A stretch of DNA of 34,143 nucleotides from Bacteroidia bacterium (GCA_030429955.1 JAUIGO010000031.1:1-34143); one strand, 5' to 3'; numbered from the stretch's first letter, positions 7,852-16,941 are shown. Notes: generated from the sequence alone by a model not told the origin. Numbers and translations: made by a program.

Positions 7852-9114
7852 ATGGAGCAATACAATATTTCAAAAAATAATTCTTTCTACGCTATTGGTT
7901 TAAGCTACAAAAAAGCTGATGCCAAAATTCGTGGTCACTTTAGCCTTGATGAAAATGCAACTCAAAATCTCATTCAACAAGCAAAAGCAGAAGGTATTGA
8001 AAGTTTAATAGTTACTTCAACATGTAACAGAACCGAAATTTTTGGTTTCGCTCAACATCCTTATCAACTTATCAAGTTGTTATGTGAAAACACAAAAGGA
8101 ACAGTTGAAGAATTCCAAGAAGTTGCTTATGTCTATAAAAACAGAGATGCCATTTCACATATGTTCCGTGTTGGCTCTGGATTAGATAGCCAAATTCTTG
8201 GAGATTTTGAAATTATAAGTCAACTTAAGAAAAGTGCGATAAGTTCTAAAAAAGAAGGGTTGCTTAACGCATTTTTAGAACGTTTGATAAACGCTGTGAT
8301 TCAAGCAAGTAAGCGCATAAAAACAGAAACAAGTATTTCATCAGGAGCAACTTCAGTATCTTTTGCCTCAGTACAATATATATTGAATGAAGTAAGCAAT
8401 GTTTCAGAAAAAAACATCTTACTTTTTGGCACTGGAAAAATAGGCAGAAATACTTGTGAAAATTTGGTAAAGCATACCAAAAACGAGCACATAACACTAA
8501 TTAATAGAACGAAAAACAAAGCTGAAGTTATTGCAGGAAAGTTTAATTTGGTGGTAAAAGACTATTCAAATTTACAAGAAGAAATAGCCAATTCGGATAT
8601 ATTAATAGTTGCCACAGGAGCACAACAACCAACGGTTAACAAGGCTATATTACAAAATAAAAAACCTCTGTTAATTCTAGATTTATCAATACCAAAAAAT
8701 GTTGATGCCAATGTCTCTGATTTAAAGAATGTGACATTAGTGCATCTTGATTACTTGTCCAAAATAACAGATTCTACCTTAGAAAATAGGAAACTAGACA
8801 TTCCAAAAGCCGAACAAATTATTGAAGATGTAAAAGGTGAATTTAACCAATGGCTAGAAACTAGAAAATTTGCACCAACCATTAAAGCTCTTAAAAGTAA
8901 GCTCAACGATTTTAAAATAGCTGAGTTTGATTCGCAACGCAAAAAATTACCTAACTTTGACGAAGCTCAAGCCGAAATTATTAGTAATAACATCATTCAA
9001 AAAATTACTAATCACTTCGCACATCATTTAAAAGATGAAAATTGCACTACTGATGAAAGCTTAGAGCTCATAAAAAAAGTTTTTCAATTAGAAGAATCAC
9101 TGAAACATGTCTAA
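7852..9114 (+). CDS. hemA: Glutamyl-tRNA reductase
   Basis: This 420-residue enzyme reduces glutamyl-tRNA(Glu) with NADPH to glutamate-1-semialdehyde, the first step of tetrapyrrole synthesis in the C5 pathway. The catalytic cysteine is C58 in VTSTCNRTEIFG. RVGSGLDSQILGDFEI is the conserved substrate-domain segment. The NADPH-binding fold starts at ILLFGTGKIGRNTCENL (about 190-206), and a helical dimerisation domain forms the C-terminus (about 320-420). It is the first gene of the plus-strand heme operon, and its last 8 bases overlap the hemCD start. hemL, which acts next, is not in the window. Confidence 0.96.
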   Translation: MEQYNISKNNSFYAIGLSYKKADAKIRGHFSLDENATQNLIQQAKAEGIESLIVTSTCNRTEIFGFAQHPYQLIKLLCENTKGTVEEFQEVAYVYKNRDAISHMFRVGSGLDSQILGDFEIISQLKKSAISSKKEGLLNAFLERLINAVIQASKRIKTETSISSGATSVSFASVQYILNEVSNVSEKNILLFGTGKIGRNTCENLVKHTKNEHITLINRTKNKAEVIAGKFNLVVKDYSNLQEEIANSDILIVATGAQQPTVNKAILQNKKPLLILDLSIPKNVDANVSDLKNVTLVHLDYLSKITDSTLENRKLDIPKAEQIIEDVKGEFNQWLETRKFAPTIKALKSKLNDFKIAEFDSQRKKLPNFDEAQAEIISNNIIQKITNHFAHHLKDENCTTDESLELIKKVFQLEESLKHV

Positions 9115-10702
9115 AATAATTAGAATTGGTACACGCGATAGTCAATTAGCACTATGGCAAGCCAACGCTGTACAGCAAATGCTGGAAAAATTAGGTTACA
9201 AAACCGAAATTGTTCCAGTAAAATCTACAGGAGATTTGGTTCAAAATAAACCATTATACGAACTTGGTATTACTGGAATTTTTACCAGAACGCTAGATAT
9301 TGCTATGTTAAATCATGACATTGATATTGCAGTACACTCCTCAAAAGACGTCCCAACATTAATGCCTAAAGGCATAGTACAAGCTGCTGTTTTAAAACGC
9401 GGAAACATTAAAGATCTTTTAGTGTTTAAAAATAACGAAGAGTTTCTATCGCAACGCAATGCTATTATTGCTACTGGAAGTTTACGACGTCGAGCGCAGT
9501 GGCTTAATAGATATCCATCTCATTCAGTAGTTGATATACGAGGCAATGTCAATACACGATTAAAAAAACTAGACGATAATGAAGATTGGAATGCTGCGAT
9601 TTTTGCAGCTGCTGGATTAGGTAGGCTTGGTATAAAACCCGAAAACTCCATTAATTTAGATTGGATGATTCCTGCACCAGCGCAAGGTGCTATTATGGTT
9701 ACAGCTTTGGAAGAAGATAAAGAAATAAGAGATATTTGTAAAGAGCTAAACCATGAGGAAACCGAAATATGCACAAACATAGAACGCAAGTTTTTAAACC
9801 TATTAGAAGGCGGTTGTACTGCGCCTATTGGAGCATTAGCCCTAATTAAAGAAGTAGGAGAAGAAAAAGAAGTTCACTTCAAAGGCATTCTTTTAAGCCC
9901 TGATGGAAGCAAAAAAATCGAAGTAAATCGTGTTGAGCGCTTAGATAAACATGATACTATTGCAGCATTTTGCGCAGACTATATTATTGAACGTGGTGGT
10001 AAAAGCTTGATGGACACCATTAAGCGTAGTTCAATACCAACCAATATTTACTCTACTAAAAACTTAACAAAAGACCAAATCTTATTGTTTAATGAGAAAG
10101 TAGTTGCCGAAAGTTCTGATTTTATCAAAATAAGTCTAAACAGAATTAAACCTCAAGTGGTTCGTAACCCAATTGAAAACGTTATTATTACAAGTAAAAA
10201 TTCAGTTGAAGCCTTACTTCATAATTTTTCGGCTGTAGAATTACAATTCAAAAATATATACTGCGTTGGCCGTCGTACAAAACGACTTGTTGAAAAAAGA
10301 ATTGGCCCTGTAAAACACGCTGAAAAAAACGCAAAAGCTTTAGCTGAACACCTAGTAGAATATATTGATGGCACCGAAGTAACTTACTTTTGTAGTGATT
10401 TACGATTAGATGATTTACCAACTATTTTGAATGACAACAACATTAAAGTAAATGAAGTTGAAGCTTATCAAACAAAATATGATTGCGAAAAAGTTAAAGA
10501 CTCTGTTGAAGGTATTATGTTTTACAGTCCATCAACAGTTCAAAGTTATTTAAAAGAAAACAATGCCGATAAAATTGCTTTTTGTATTGGAGAAACTACA
10601 GCCACTGAGGCCAAAAAACATTTCAAAGATGTGAGAGTAGCAAAAGTACCTACAGTAGAAAGTGTGATAGAGTTGGTTAATGAGCATTATATTTCTGCGT
10701 AA
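9107..10702 (+). CDS. hemCD: Fused hydroxymethylbilane synthase / uroporphyrinogen-III synthase
   Basis: The 531-residue product joins two enzymes. Residues about 1-305 are HemC: RIGTRDSQLALWQA, catalytic D81 in VHSSKDVPT, LRRRAQW, DIRGNVNTRL, PAPAQGA, and dipyrromethane-attaching C237 in EGGCTAPIGA. Residues about 325-531 are HemD-like, with VIITSKNSVEAL, the CVGRRTKRL segment, and FYSPSTVQSYL followed by FCIGETTATEAK. The protein polymerises porphobilinogen to hydroxymethylbilane and then closes the ring to uroporphyrinogen III. HemD domains are always poorly conserved, so that half is assigned by fold landmarks and position. No separate hemD is present here. The frame runs uninterrupted through the junction, and the start overlaps hemA by 8 bases. 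Confidence 0.94.
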   Translation: MSKIIRIGTRDSQLALWQANAVQQMLEKLGYKTEIVPVKSTGDLVQNKPLYELGITGIFTRTLDIAMLNHDIDIAVHSSKDVPTLMPKGIVQAAVLKRGNIKDLLVFKNNEEFLSQRNAIIATGSLRRRAQWLNRYPSHSVVDIRGNVNTRLKKLDDNEDWNAAIFAAAGLGRLGIKPENSINLDWMIPAPAQGAIMVTALEEDKEIRDICKELNHEETEICTNIERKFLNLLEGGCTAPIGALALIKEVGEEKEVHFKGILLSPDGSKKIEVNRVERLDKHDTIAAFCADYIIERGGKSLMDTIKRSSIPTNIYSTKNLTKDQILLFNEKVVAESSDFIKISLNRIKPQVVRNPIENVIITSKNSVEALLHNFSAVELQFKNIYCVGRRTKRLVEKRIGPVKHAEKNAKALAEHLVEYIDGTEVTYFCSDLRLDDLPTILNDNNIKVNEVEAYQTKYDCEKVKDSVEGIMFYSPSTVQSYLKENNADKIAFCIGETTATEAKKHFKDVRVAKVPTVESVIELVNEHYISA

Positions 10703-10714
10703 GCAGAAATTTTT
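10691..10714 (+). terminator. Hairpin over the hemCD stop codon, possible intra-operon attenuator
   Basis: ATTTCTGC (10691-10698) pairs perfectly with GCAGAAAT (10703-10710) around a GTAA loop, followed by a short T run. The hemCD stop codon TAA is in the loop. The shape is that of a short intrinsic terminator, but it lies inside the heme operon, so partial termination or mRNA stabilisation is likelier than a full stop. A second CTGC-N4-GCAG element follows at 10744-10755, before hemE. Confidence 0.5.
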
Positions 10715-10768
10715 GATTTTAATTTAGAATATTTAAAAAAATCCTGCGCTTGCAGAGTGATATAAGAA

Positions 10769-11830
10769 ATGAGTAATATAACTAAAAAAACACCTGCTTC
10801 TTCAGGTATTAAAAACGATTTATTTTTAAGAGCATTAAAAGGTGAAACCGTTAACCGTCCTCCTGTTTGGATGATGCGTCAAGCAGGGCGTTATTTACCT
10901 GAATTCATGGAAATTAAAGCAAAGTACGATTTCTTTACGCGCTGTCAAACACCAGAATTGGCAAGTGAAATAACGGTTCAACCTATTCGTAGATACGGAA
11001 TGGATGCTGCAATATTGTTCAGTGATATTTTGGTAATTCCTCAAGCCATGAATATTGAAGTAGAAATGAAGCCTAATTTTGGGCCTTATTTACCTCATCC
11101 TGTTCGCTCTCAAAAAGATGTTGATAATGTAATTGTTCCTGATGTAACTATAGCATTAGATTATGTTCATCAAGCTATAAAAGCAACTAAAGAAAAACTA
11201 AACAATGAAATTCCGTTAATTGGTTTTGCAGGTTCTCCTTGGACCATTTTATGCTATTGCGTACAAGGACAAGGAAGTAAAAACTTTGATAAAGCCAAAG
11301 AATTTTGCTTTACAAACCCAATTGCTGCTCATCAATTACTTCAAAAAATAACTGATACTACAATCGCTTATTTAAAAGAAAAAGTAAAAGCAGGTTGTAA
11401 TGCTGTTCAGGTTTTTGATTCATGGGGAGGCATGCTCTCTCCAACCGATTATCAAGAATTTTCGTGGCAATACATCAATCAAATTATTGAAGCTTTAAAA
11501 GACGACGCTCCTGTTATAGCTTTTGGAAAAGGTTGTTGGTTTGCTTTAGGTGAGATGGCAAAATCCAATGCCTCAGCTTTAGGTATTGATTGGACATGCT
11601 CACCAAAAAATGCTCGTTATTTAACAGGTGGAAATATTACATTACAGGGTAATTTTGATCCAACACGTTTGTTTTCGCCACCATCAGAAATTAAAAAGAT
11701 GGTGCACCAAATGATTGATGAATTTGGAAAAGATAAATACATTGTAAATTTAGGTCATGGAATTTTACCAAATATTCCATTAGATAATGCTAAAGCCTTC
11801 ATAGACGCTGTAAAAGAATATAATGCTTAA
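10769..11830 (+). CDS. hemE: Uroporphyrinogen decarboxylase
   Basis: This 353-residue enzyme converts uroporphyrinogen III to coproporphyrinogen III. The family signatures are intact: [17 protein letters not shown] near residue 30, [43 protein letters not shown], and [11 protein letters not shown] near the C-terminus. It lies 66 bases after hemCD, the largest gap in the operon, and its last 8 bases overlap the next gene. It is a soluble cytoplasmic enzyme, and nothing unusual was seen in it. Confidence 0.96.
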   Translation: MSNITKKTPASSGIKNDLFLRALKGETVNRPPVWMMRQAGRYLPEFMEIKAKYDFFTRCQTPELASEITVQPIRRYGMDAAILFSDILVIPQAMNIEVEMKPNFGPYLPHPVRSQKDVDNVIVPDVTIALDYVHQAIKATKEKLNNEIPLIGFAGSPWTILCYCVQGQGSKNFDKAKEFCFTNPIAAHQLLQKITDTTIAYLKEKVKAGCNAVQVFDSWGGMLSPTDYQEFSWQYINQIIEALKDDAPVIAFGKGCWFALGEMAKSNASALGIDWTCSPKNARYLTGGNITLQGNFDPTRLFSPPSEIKKMVHQMIDEFGKDKYIVNLGHGILPNIPLDNAKAFIDAVKEYNA

Positions 11831-12578
11831 AGATGTTTTCATAGGAGTTAAAGCATACGCTGGAGCTTTTGAGTTAATCACTAAACTCAAACTATGGAAA
11901 TATTTTATAATCCCTATGCTTATCAGCCTTATAACTGCCATCGTTATTGGTGTGTCGGCTTACGGTTTTTCCGATAATATTGGTCAATTAATATCCAAAA
12001 TTTGGGTTTGGGAATGGGGAAAAGAAACTTTCACAACCATTAGTGAGATTTTTGGAGGGCTCATCATTATAGTTCTAGGTCTCGTATTATACAAGCATAT
12101 TATCATGGCTTTATCTGCACCTTTTATGAGCCCTGTATCTGAGAAAATAGAAGCCTATTTACTTGATGAAAATTCTAATTTAGTTCATCAACATCGCAAT
12201 ACGTCTTTTCAATCGCAGCTATGGCGAGGTATTAGAATAAACATTCGAAATTTATTTATGGAGCTTTGGTTAACTGTCGTGATTCTTATTATTAGTTTAA
12301 TTCCTATTATTGGTTGGTTCACTTCGTTATTATTGTTCTTTATTCAAGCCTATTACGCTGGATTTGGAAATATGGATTATACATTAGAACGTCATTTTAA
12401 ATATAAAGAAAGTCTTTCGTTTGTTAGAAAACATCGAGGTATCGCTATTGGAAACGGCATAGTATTTATGCTGTTTTTGTTGATTCCCATCATTGGAGTA
12501 ATTCTCGTGTTGCCTCTATCAGTAACTGCTGCTTCAACCGAAACAGTAAAATTATTAAAAGCAAAACATGAAGGATAA
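11823..12578 (+). CDS. EI24/CysZ-like membrane protein inside the heme operon
   Basis: This 251-residue membrane protein has hydrophobic segments at about 28-50, 75-97, 138-178 and 208-235. The overall layout and the pattern around [21 protein letters not shown] match the EI24/CysZ family (sulfate-permease CysZ and eukaryotic EI24). It overlaps hemE by 8 bases and hemF by 11 bases, so it is translated within the heme operon. No sulfur-assimilation gene is near. The context suggests a role tied to tetrapyrrole synthesis, such as membrane organisation or transport of an intermediate, but that is inference. Confidence 0.82.
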   Translation: MLKDVFIGVKAYAGAFELITKLKLWKYFIIPMLISLITAIVIGVSAYGFSDNIGQLISKIWVWEWGKETFTTISEIFGGLIIIVLGLVLYKHIIMALSAPFMSPVSEKIEAYLLDENSNLVHQHRNTSFQSQLWRGIRINIRNLFMELWLTVVILIISLIPIIGWFTSLLLFFIQAYYAGFGNMDYTLERHFKYKESLSFVRKHRGIAIGNGIVFMLFLLIPIIGVILVLPLSVTAASTETVKLLKAKHEG

Positions 12579-13470
12579 ATTCTATCAATATATACAGAAT
12601 TTACAAGATACTATCACCTCCAAATTAGAAGCTATTGATGGGAAGGTAACTTTTCGAGAAGACATCTGGAAACGCTCAGAAGGTGGAGGTGGACGAACTC
12701 GCGTTATCGAAAACGGAACCGTTTTTGAAAAAGGAGGTGTTAATATATCTGCTGTTCATGGTGAATTACCAGACACTATGCGCAAGCATTTTGGTGTAAA
12801 AGATGCCAACTTTTTTGCCTGTGGTTTAAGTTTGGTACTGCACCCTAAAAACCCTATGGTGCCAACTGTTCATGCTAATTGGCGTTATTTTGAAATGTAT
12901 GATGAACAAGGACATATTGTAGATAGTTGGTTTGGAGGTGGACAAGATTTAACACCTTATTATTTGTTTGAAGAAGATGCTAAACACTTTCATCAAGTTT
13001 GTAAAACAGCCTGTGATAAACATCATCCAGAATTTTACCCAATCTATAAAAAACGTTGCGACGCATATTTTTATAACACTCACAGAAATGAAGCTCGTGG
13101 AATTGGTGGTTTGTTTTTTGATTATTGCAAAGCCTCCAACGACATGAATATGCAAAAATGGTACAACTTTGTTACCGAAGTTGGCAACAGTTTCTTAGAA
13201 GCTTACGTACCTATTGTAGAACGCAGAAAAGACATGCCTTACACAACAGCACAACGCAATTGGCAAGAAATTCGACGCGGACGCTATGTAGAATTTAATT
13301 TAGTACACGATAAAGGCACCCTTTTCGGTTTAAAAACAAACGGACGCATCGAAAGTATTTTAATGAGCTTACCACCTCATGTGCAATGGGTTTATGACCA
13401 CCATCCTGAAACTGGGACTCAAGAAGAAAAATTATTAAACGTATTAAAAGAACCTAAAAACTGGATATAA
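12568..13470 (+). CDS. hemF: Oxygen-dependent coproporphyrinogen III oxidase
   Basis: This 300-residue enzyme decarboxylates coproporphyrinogen III to protoporphyrinogen IX using O2. Motifs include WKRSEGGGGRTRV, the conserved H102 in VPTVHANWRYFEM, WFGGGQDLTPYY, NEARGIGGLFFDY, RRGRYVEFNLVHDKGT and SLPPHVQW. The protein is full length for the family. Its start lies within the end of the EI24-like gene (11-base overlap), and its stop is 2 bases before hemB. Use of HemF points to an aerobic lifestyle. No oxygen-independent hemN or hemZ is in the window. Confidence 0.97.
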   Translation: MKDKFYQYIQNLQDTITSKLEAIDGKVTFREDIWKRSEGGGGRTRVIENGTVFEKGGVNISAVHGELPDTMRKHFGVKDANFFACGLSLVLHPKNPMVPTVHANWRYFEMYDEQGHIVDSWFGGGQDLTPYYLFEEDAKHFHQVCKTACDKHHPEFYPIYKKRCDAYFYNTHRNEARGIGGLFFDYCKASNDMNMQKWYNFVTEVGNSFLEAYVPIVERRKDMPYTTAQRNWQEIRRGRYVEFNLVHDKGTLFGLKTNGRIESILMSLPPHVQWVYDHHPETGTQEEKLLNVLKEPKNWI

Positions 13471-13472
13471 TT

Positions 13473-14462
13473 ATGTTTCCATTAAGAAGAAATAGACGAT
13501 TAAGAACCAACGAAGCTATTAGAAGTTTAGTTCGTGAAACCATAATTTCACCAAACGATTTTTTAGTTCCATTATTTGTGGTTGAAGGTAAAGGTGTAAA
13601 ACAAGAAATTTCTTCAATGCCAAATTATTTTAGATATAGTCTTGATATACTCGAAAACGAGGTAAAAGAATTATGGAAACTCGGTTTAAAATCGGTATTG
13701 CTATTTGTTAAAGTGCCTGATAATTTAAAAGACAATAAAGGCACTGAGGCTCTAAATCCAAAAGGATTAATGCAACGTGCCATAAAAACGGTTAAAAATG
13801 TTTGTCCTGATATGTTAGTAATGACAGATGTAGCACTAGATCCTTACTCTTCTTATGGACATGATGGTATTATTGCTAACGGAAAAATCATTAATGATGG
13901 CACCGCAAATGTTTTAGCAGAAATGAGTATTTCCCATGCACAGGCAGGTGCTAATTTTGTAGCACCAAGTGATATGATGGATGGTCGCATTTTAACCATT
14001 CGCGAAGCTTTGGAAGATGAAGGTTTTATTGATACAGGAATCATGAGTTATTCTGCTAAGTATGCCTCTGCATTTTACGGTCCTTTTCGTGATGCACTAG
14101 ATTCTGCTCCAGTAGATATGGTCGATATCCCAAAAGACAAAAAAACATATCAAATGGATTATGCCAATCGTTTTGAAGCTATTCGTGAAGCCGAAATGGA
14201 TATTAATGAAGGTGCAGACATTGTGATGGTAAAACCAGGCATTGCTTATTTGGATATTGTTCGTGATATAAAAAATACAATAGAAGTTCCTGTAGCTGTA
14301 TATCAAGTTTCAGGTGAATACGCCATGATTAAAGCTGCTGCTGAGAAAGGATGGCTAGATCACGACGCTGTTATGCTAGAACAAATCACAGCTATTAAAA
14401 GAGCTGGAGCAGATGTTATTGCCAGTTATTTTGCCAAAGATGTGATTCAATTAATTTCTTAA
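13473..14462 (+). CDS. hemB: Porphobilinogen synthase (delta-aminolevulinate dehydratase)
   Basis: This 329-residue enzyme condenses two 5-aminolevulinate molecules to porphobilinogen. The two active-site lysines are K196 (MSYSAKYASAFYGPFRDA) and K254 (IVMVKPGIAYLD). The metal-binding region reads DVALDPYSSYGHDG (about 119-132) with Asp in place of the Cys residues of zinc enzymes, so it should be the Mg-type form, as in Pseudomonas. It is the last gene of the heme operon although it acts early in the pathway. A 9-base-pair hairpin follows its stop directly. Confidence 0.97.
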   Translation: MFPLRRNRRLRTNEAIRSLVRETIISPNDFLVPLFVVEGKGVKQEISSMPNYFRYSLDILENEVKELWKLGLKSVLLFVKVPDNLKDNKGTEALNPKGLMQRAIKTVKNVCPDMLVMTDVALDPYSSYGHDGIIANGKIINDGTANVLAEMSISHAQAGANFVAPSDMMDGRILTIREALEDEGFIDTGIMSYSAKYASAFYGPFRDALDSAPVDMVDIPKDKKTYQMDYANRFEAIREAEMDINEGADIVMVKPGIAYLDIVRDIKNTIEVPVAVYQVSGEYAMIKAAAEKGWLDHDAVMLEQITAIKRAGADVIASYFAKDVIQLIS

Positions 14463-14463
14463 C

Positions 14464-14489
14464 TTTCAAGAAGATTTATTTTCTTGAAA
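14464..14489 (+). promoter_or_regulatory. Hairpin between the hemB stop and the next start codon
   Basis: TTTCAAGAA (14464-14472) pairs perfectly with TTCTTGAAA (14481-14489) around an 8-base loop. It begins two bases after the hemB stop and ends exactly before the ATG at 14490, so it would bury the ribosome entry region of the serine hydrolase in read-through mRNA. There is no T tract, so it does not look like a classic terminator. Confidence 0.5.
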
Positions 14490-15785
14490 ATGCATAAAAA
14501 TTTATTACTTGTTTTTGTTTCGTTCTTAATTGGAGACCTTGTCTCAGCTCAATTAGTTTATGACACTCCTGAATCTGTTGGATTAAATTCAATATACATT
14601 GAAACCAATGTAGATTCCATTATGAATGATGCTATTGCTCAAAAAGCATTTCCTGGCGCACAATTACTTGTGGCAAAAAAAGGAAAAATCATTTTTCACA
14701 AAACCTATGGTTTTCATACGTATGATAGTATTCAAAAAGTAGCCAAAGATGATGTGTATGACCTTGCTTCGGTCACAAAAATAACTGGTCCTTTACCAGC
14801 ACTCATGAAACTTTATGAAGAAGGTAAACTAAGCCTAGACGTACCTTTTAGCGCCTACTGGAAATCATGGAAAAATCGTAAGGACAAAAAAGAGATAACA
14901 CTTCGTGAACTCTTGGCGCATCAATCAGGAATGAATCCCTATATCGTGTTTTTAAGTGATGTGCTAAGAAAAGGAAAACCTAAAAATCGCTTTATTAAAA
15001 ACACAAGCCAAAAACGTTATTCAAACAAGGTCTATAACAATATCTATGTGAAAAATAGATTTAACAGAAAAGTATTCAGAAAAATTAAACGTTCTAAGGT
15101 TAGTGAGGAAAAAACCTATGTATATTCAGGGTTGGCTTCATTAATCTATCCAACACTTATTGAAAATATTACTGGTGAAAACTATGAAGACTATCTCAAT
15201 GATAGTTTTTATAAACCATTAGGTTGTGAAGTTCTTGGTTATAATCCGCTTAATAAAAACTTTAAAAACAATATAGTGCCAACAGAATTAGATTCACTTT
15301 TTAGAAACGACTATGTGAAAGGCTATGTTCATGATGAAAATGCGGCACTTTTAGGAGGTGTATCTGGTAATGCAGGACTGTTTGCAACTGCTTTAGATAT
15401 GGCTAAGTACATGCAAATGCTAGTTCAAAAAGGTACTTATAATGGGAAACAATATTTTAAACCATCAACAGTTGATGAGTTTATAAAAATTCAATATCCT
15501 GAAAATGAAAATAGAAGAGGTTTAGGTTTTGATAAACCAATTATTGGCAACGATACTTTAAGCATTAAAGAAGCTTATCCTGCACCGCAAGTAAGTCCAA
15601 CAAGTTTTGGACATTCAGGTTTCACTGGTACATTTGTTTGGGCTGACCCAGAACATGAACTGGTATTTATCTTTTTATCAAACCGTGTGTATCCAAGCAG
15701 AACCCACCGAAACATCTATAATTTAAACGTTCGCCCCAAATTACAGCAAGTGTTTTATACAAGTCCAAATTCCGAAGAAAATTGA
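14490..15785 (+). CDS. Secreted serine hydrolase, beta-lactamase/PBP-like
   Basis: The frame can be extended to a TTG at 14484, but the ATG at 14490 gives a clean signal peptide (MHKNLLLVFVSFLIGDLVSA) and 431 residues. The nucleophile motif SxxK is S94-V-T-K97 in DLASVTKITG. YSG at about 212-214 stands where YxN is expected, and HSGFTGT acts as the third motif. The sequence resembles the serine-hydrolase half of the large NagZ-beta-lactamase fusion proteins of Bacteroidota, but no glycosidase domain is attached. A Lys/Arg-rich segment lies at about 160-208. It is probably an esterase or peptidase active on cell-wall material in the periplasm; the substrate is unknown. Confidence 0.88.
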   Translation: MHKNLLLVFVSFLIGDLVSAQLVYDTPESVGLNSIYIETNVDSIMNDAIAQKAFPGAQLLVAKKGKIIFHKTYGFHTYDSIQKVAKDDVYDLASVTKITGPLPALMKLYEEGKLSLDVPFSAYWKSWKNRKDKKEITLRELLAHQSGMNPYIVFLSDVLRKGKPKNRFIKNTSQKRYSNKVYNNIYVKNRFNRKVFRKIKRSKVSEEKTYVYSGLASLIYPTLIENITGENYEDYLNDSFYKPLGCEVLGYNPLNKNFKNNIVPTELDSLFRNDYVKGYVHDENAALLGGVSGNAGLFATALDMAKYMQMLVQKGTYNGKQYFKPSTVDEFIKIQYPENENRRGLGFDKPIIGNDTLSIKEAYPAPQVSPTSFGHSGFTGTFVWADPEHELVFIFLSNRVYPSRTHRNIYNLNVRPKLQQVFYTSPNSEEN

Positions 15786-15822
15786 CAAATAATTAGTACT
15801 TTAGCGTCCTTAAAAGCACTTT

Positions 15823-16941
15823 ATGAGTTTACTTATTTTTTATGCTATTATTTCCATTTTCTTCTCTTTTATATGCTCAATTCTGGAAGCTGTTTTGCTA
15901 AGTGTCACACCTACATTTATCAATATAAAAAAGCAGGAAAATAAGCCTTATGCCGAAGATTTGGAAAATCTAAAAAAAGACGTTGACAAACCGCTTATTG
16001 CTATTTTAACACTTAATACTATTGCTCATACTGTTGGTGCTATTTTAGTTGGTGTGCAGGCCAAAGCTGCTTATGCAGAGATTTATGGAACTACAACACG
16101 AAAAATATTAGGTGTTAGTTTTACTGAAGACATTATGGTTGGTGTGGTTTCAACGATTATGACTATTTTAATCTTGGTCGCTTCAGAAATTATCCCAAAA
16201 ACTATAGGAGCCACTTATTGGAAGCAGTTAGCACATTTCACAACAAGTGCTTTATATATTCTAATTTTTCCATTAAAATGGACAGGGATTTTATGGTTGT
16301 TACAACTTACCACAAAACTTATTGGAGGCAAAGGACACCATGGAAGTGTTTTGAGTCGTGAAGATTTTCATGCCATGACAGATATGGCTCATGAAGAAGG
16401 TGTTTTTCAAGAATCAGAAAGTAAAGTCATTAAAAATTTATTGAATTTTAAAGATGTTCAAGCAAAAGATGTAATGACACCTAGAACGGTTATGACCACT
16501 GAAATAGAAACCATGACAATAGAAGAGTTTTTCAATCAATATCACAATATTCGTTTTTCCAGAATCCCTATTTTTACAGATACTCCAGACAATATCACAG
16601 GATTAGTTTTAAAAGATGATGTGTTTAAAGAAATGGCTTTTGATAATGGTCATAAAAAACTATCAGACGTTAAGCGAAACATTATCATTGTTAACAGAAA
16701 TATGCCAATTCCAAAACTTTTTGAAGAATTGGTTGAGAGCAAAAATCACATGGCCTTAGTGGTAGATGAATATGGCTCTGTAAGTGGTTTAGTAACTATG
16801 GAAGATGTTATTGAAACACTTTTAGGTCTTGAAATTATGGATGAAAGCGACAATGTTGCAGACTTACAGCTATTAGCTAGAAAAAGCTGGGAAACAAGAG
16901 CAAAACGTTTGGGTTTAATTGAAGATGAACCCGAAGAGTAA
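15823..16941 (+). CDS. CNNM/CBS-domain membrane protein (CorC/HlyC-type)
   Basis: The 372-residue protein has a DUF21/CNNM membrane domain (about 1-180, with segments near 3-25, 58-80, 96-122 and 130-155, including the conserved SEIIPKTIGATYW). A linker VLSREDFHAMTDMAHEEGVF follows, then a CBS pair (about 205-335; VMTPRTVMTTE, RIPIFTDTPDNITGLVLKDD, ALVVDEYGSVSGLVTMEDVI). Such proteins are linked to Mg2+/Co2+ efflux; the older hemolysin label is misleading. The C-terminal transporter-associated (CorC_HlyC) domain is missing or reduced to a short tail. Its stop TAA overlaps the next gene's ATG by one base. Confidence 0.9.
   Translation: MSLLIFYAIISIFFSFICSILEAVLLSVTPTFINIKKQENKPYAEDLENLKKDVDKPLIAILTLNTIAHTVGAILVGVQAKAAYAEIYGTTTRKILGVSFTEDIMVGVVSTIMTILILVASEIIPKTIGATYWKQLAHFTTSALYILIFPLKWTGILWLLQLTTKLIGGKGHHGSVLSREDFHAMTDMAHEEGVFQESESKVIKNLLNFKDVQAKDVMTPRTVMTTEIETMTIEEFFNQYHNIRFSRIPIFTDTPDNITGLVLKDDVFKEMAFDNGHKKLSDVKRNIIIVNRNMPIPKLFEELVESKNHMALVVDEYGSVSGLVTMEDVIETLLGLEIMDESDNVADLQLLARKSWETRAKRLGLIEDEPEE

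Noticed and set aside
11961-11976. Third TACGG palindrome-like sequence
   Set aside because: It reads TACGGTTTTTCCGATA, so one arm is interrupted, and it lies inside the coding sequence of the EI24-like gene.
14484-14489. TTG start two codons upstream of the serine hydrolase ATG
   Set aside because: The ATG at 14490 gives a clean signal peptide, and the TTG is buried in a hairpin stem.
15782-15804. Promoter TTG plus TACTTTAG before the CNNM gene
   Set aside because: The boxes are only 12 bases apart, too short for the usual Bacteroidota spacing, and the -7 box has a mismatch.
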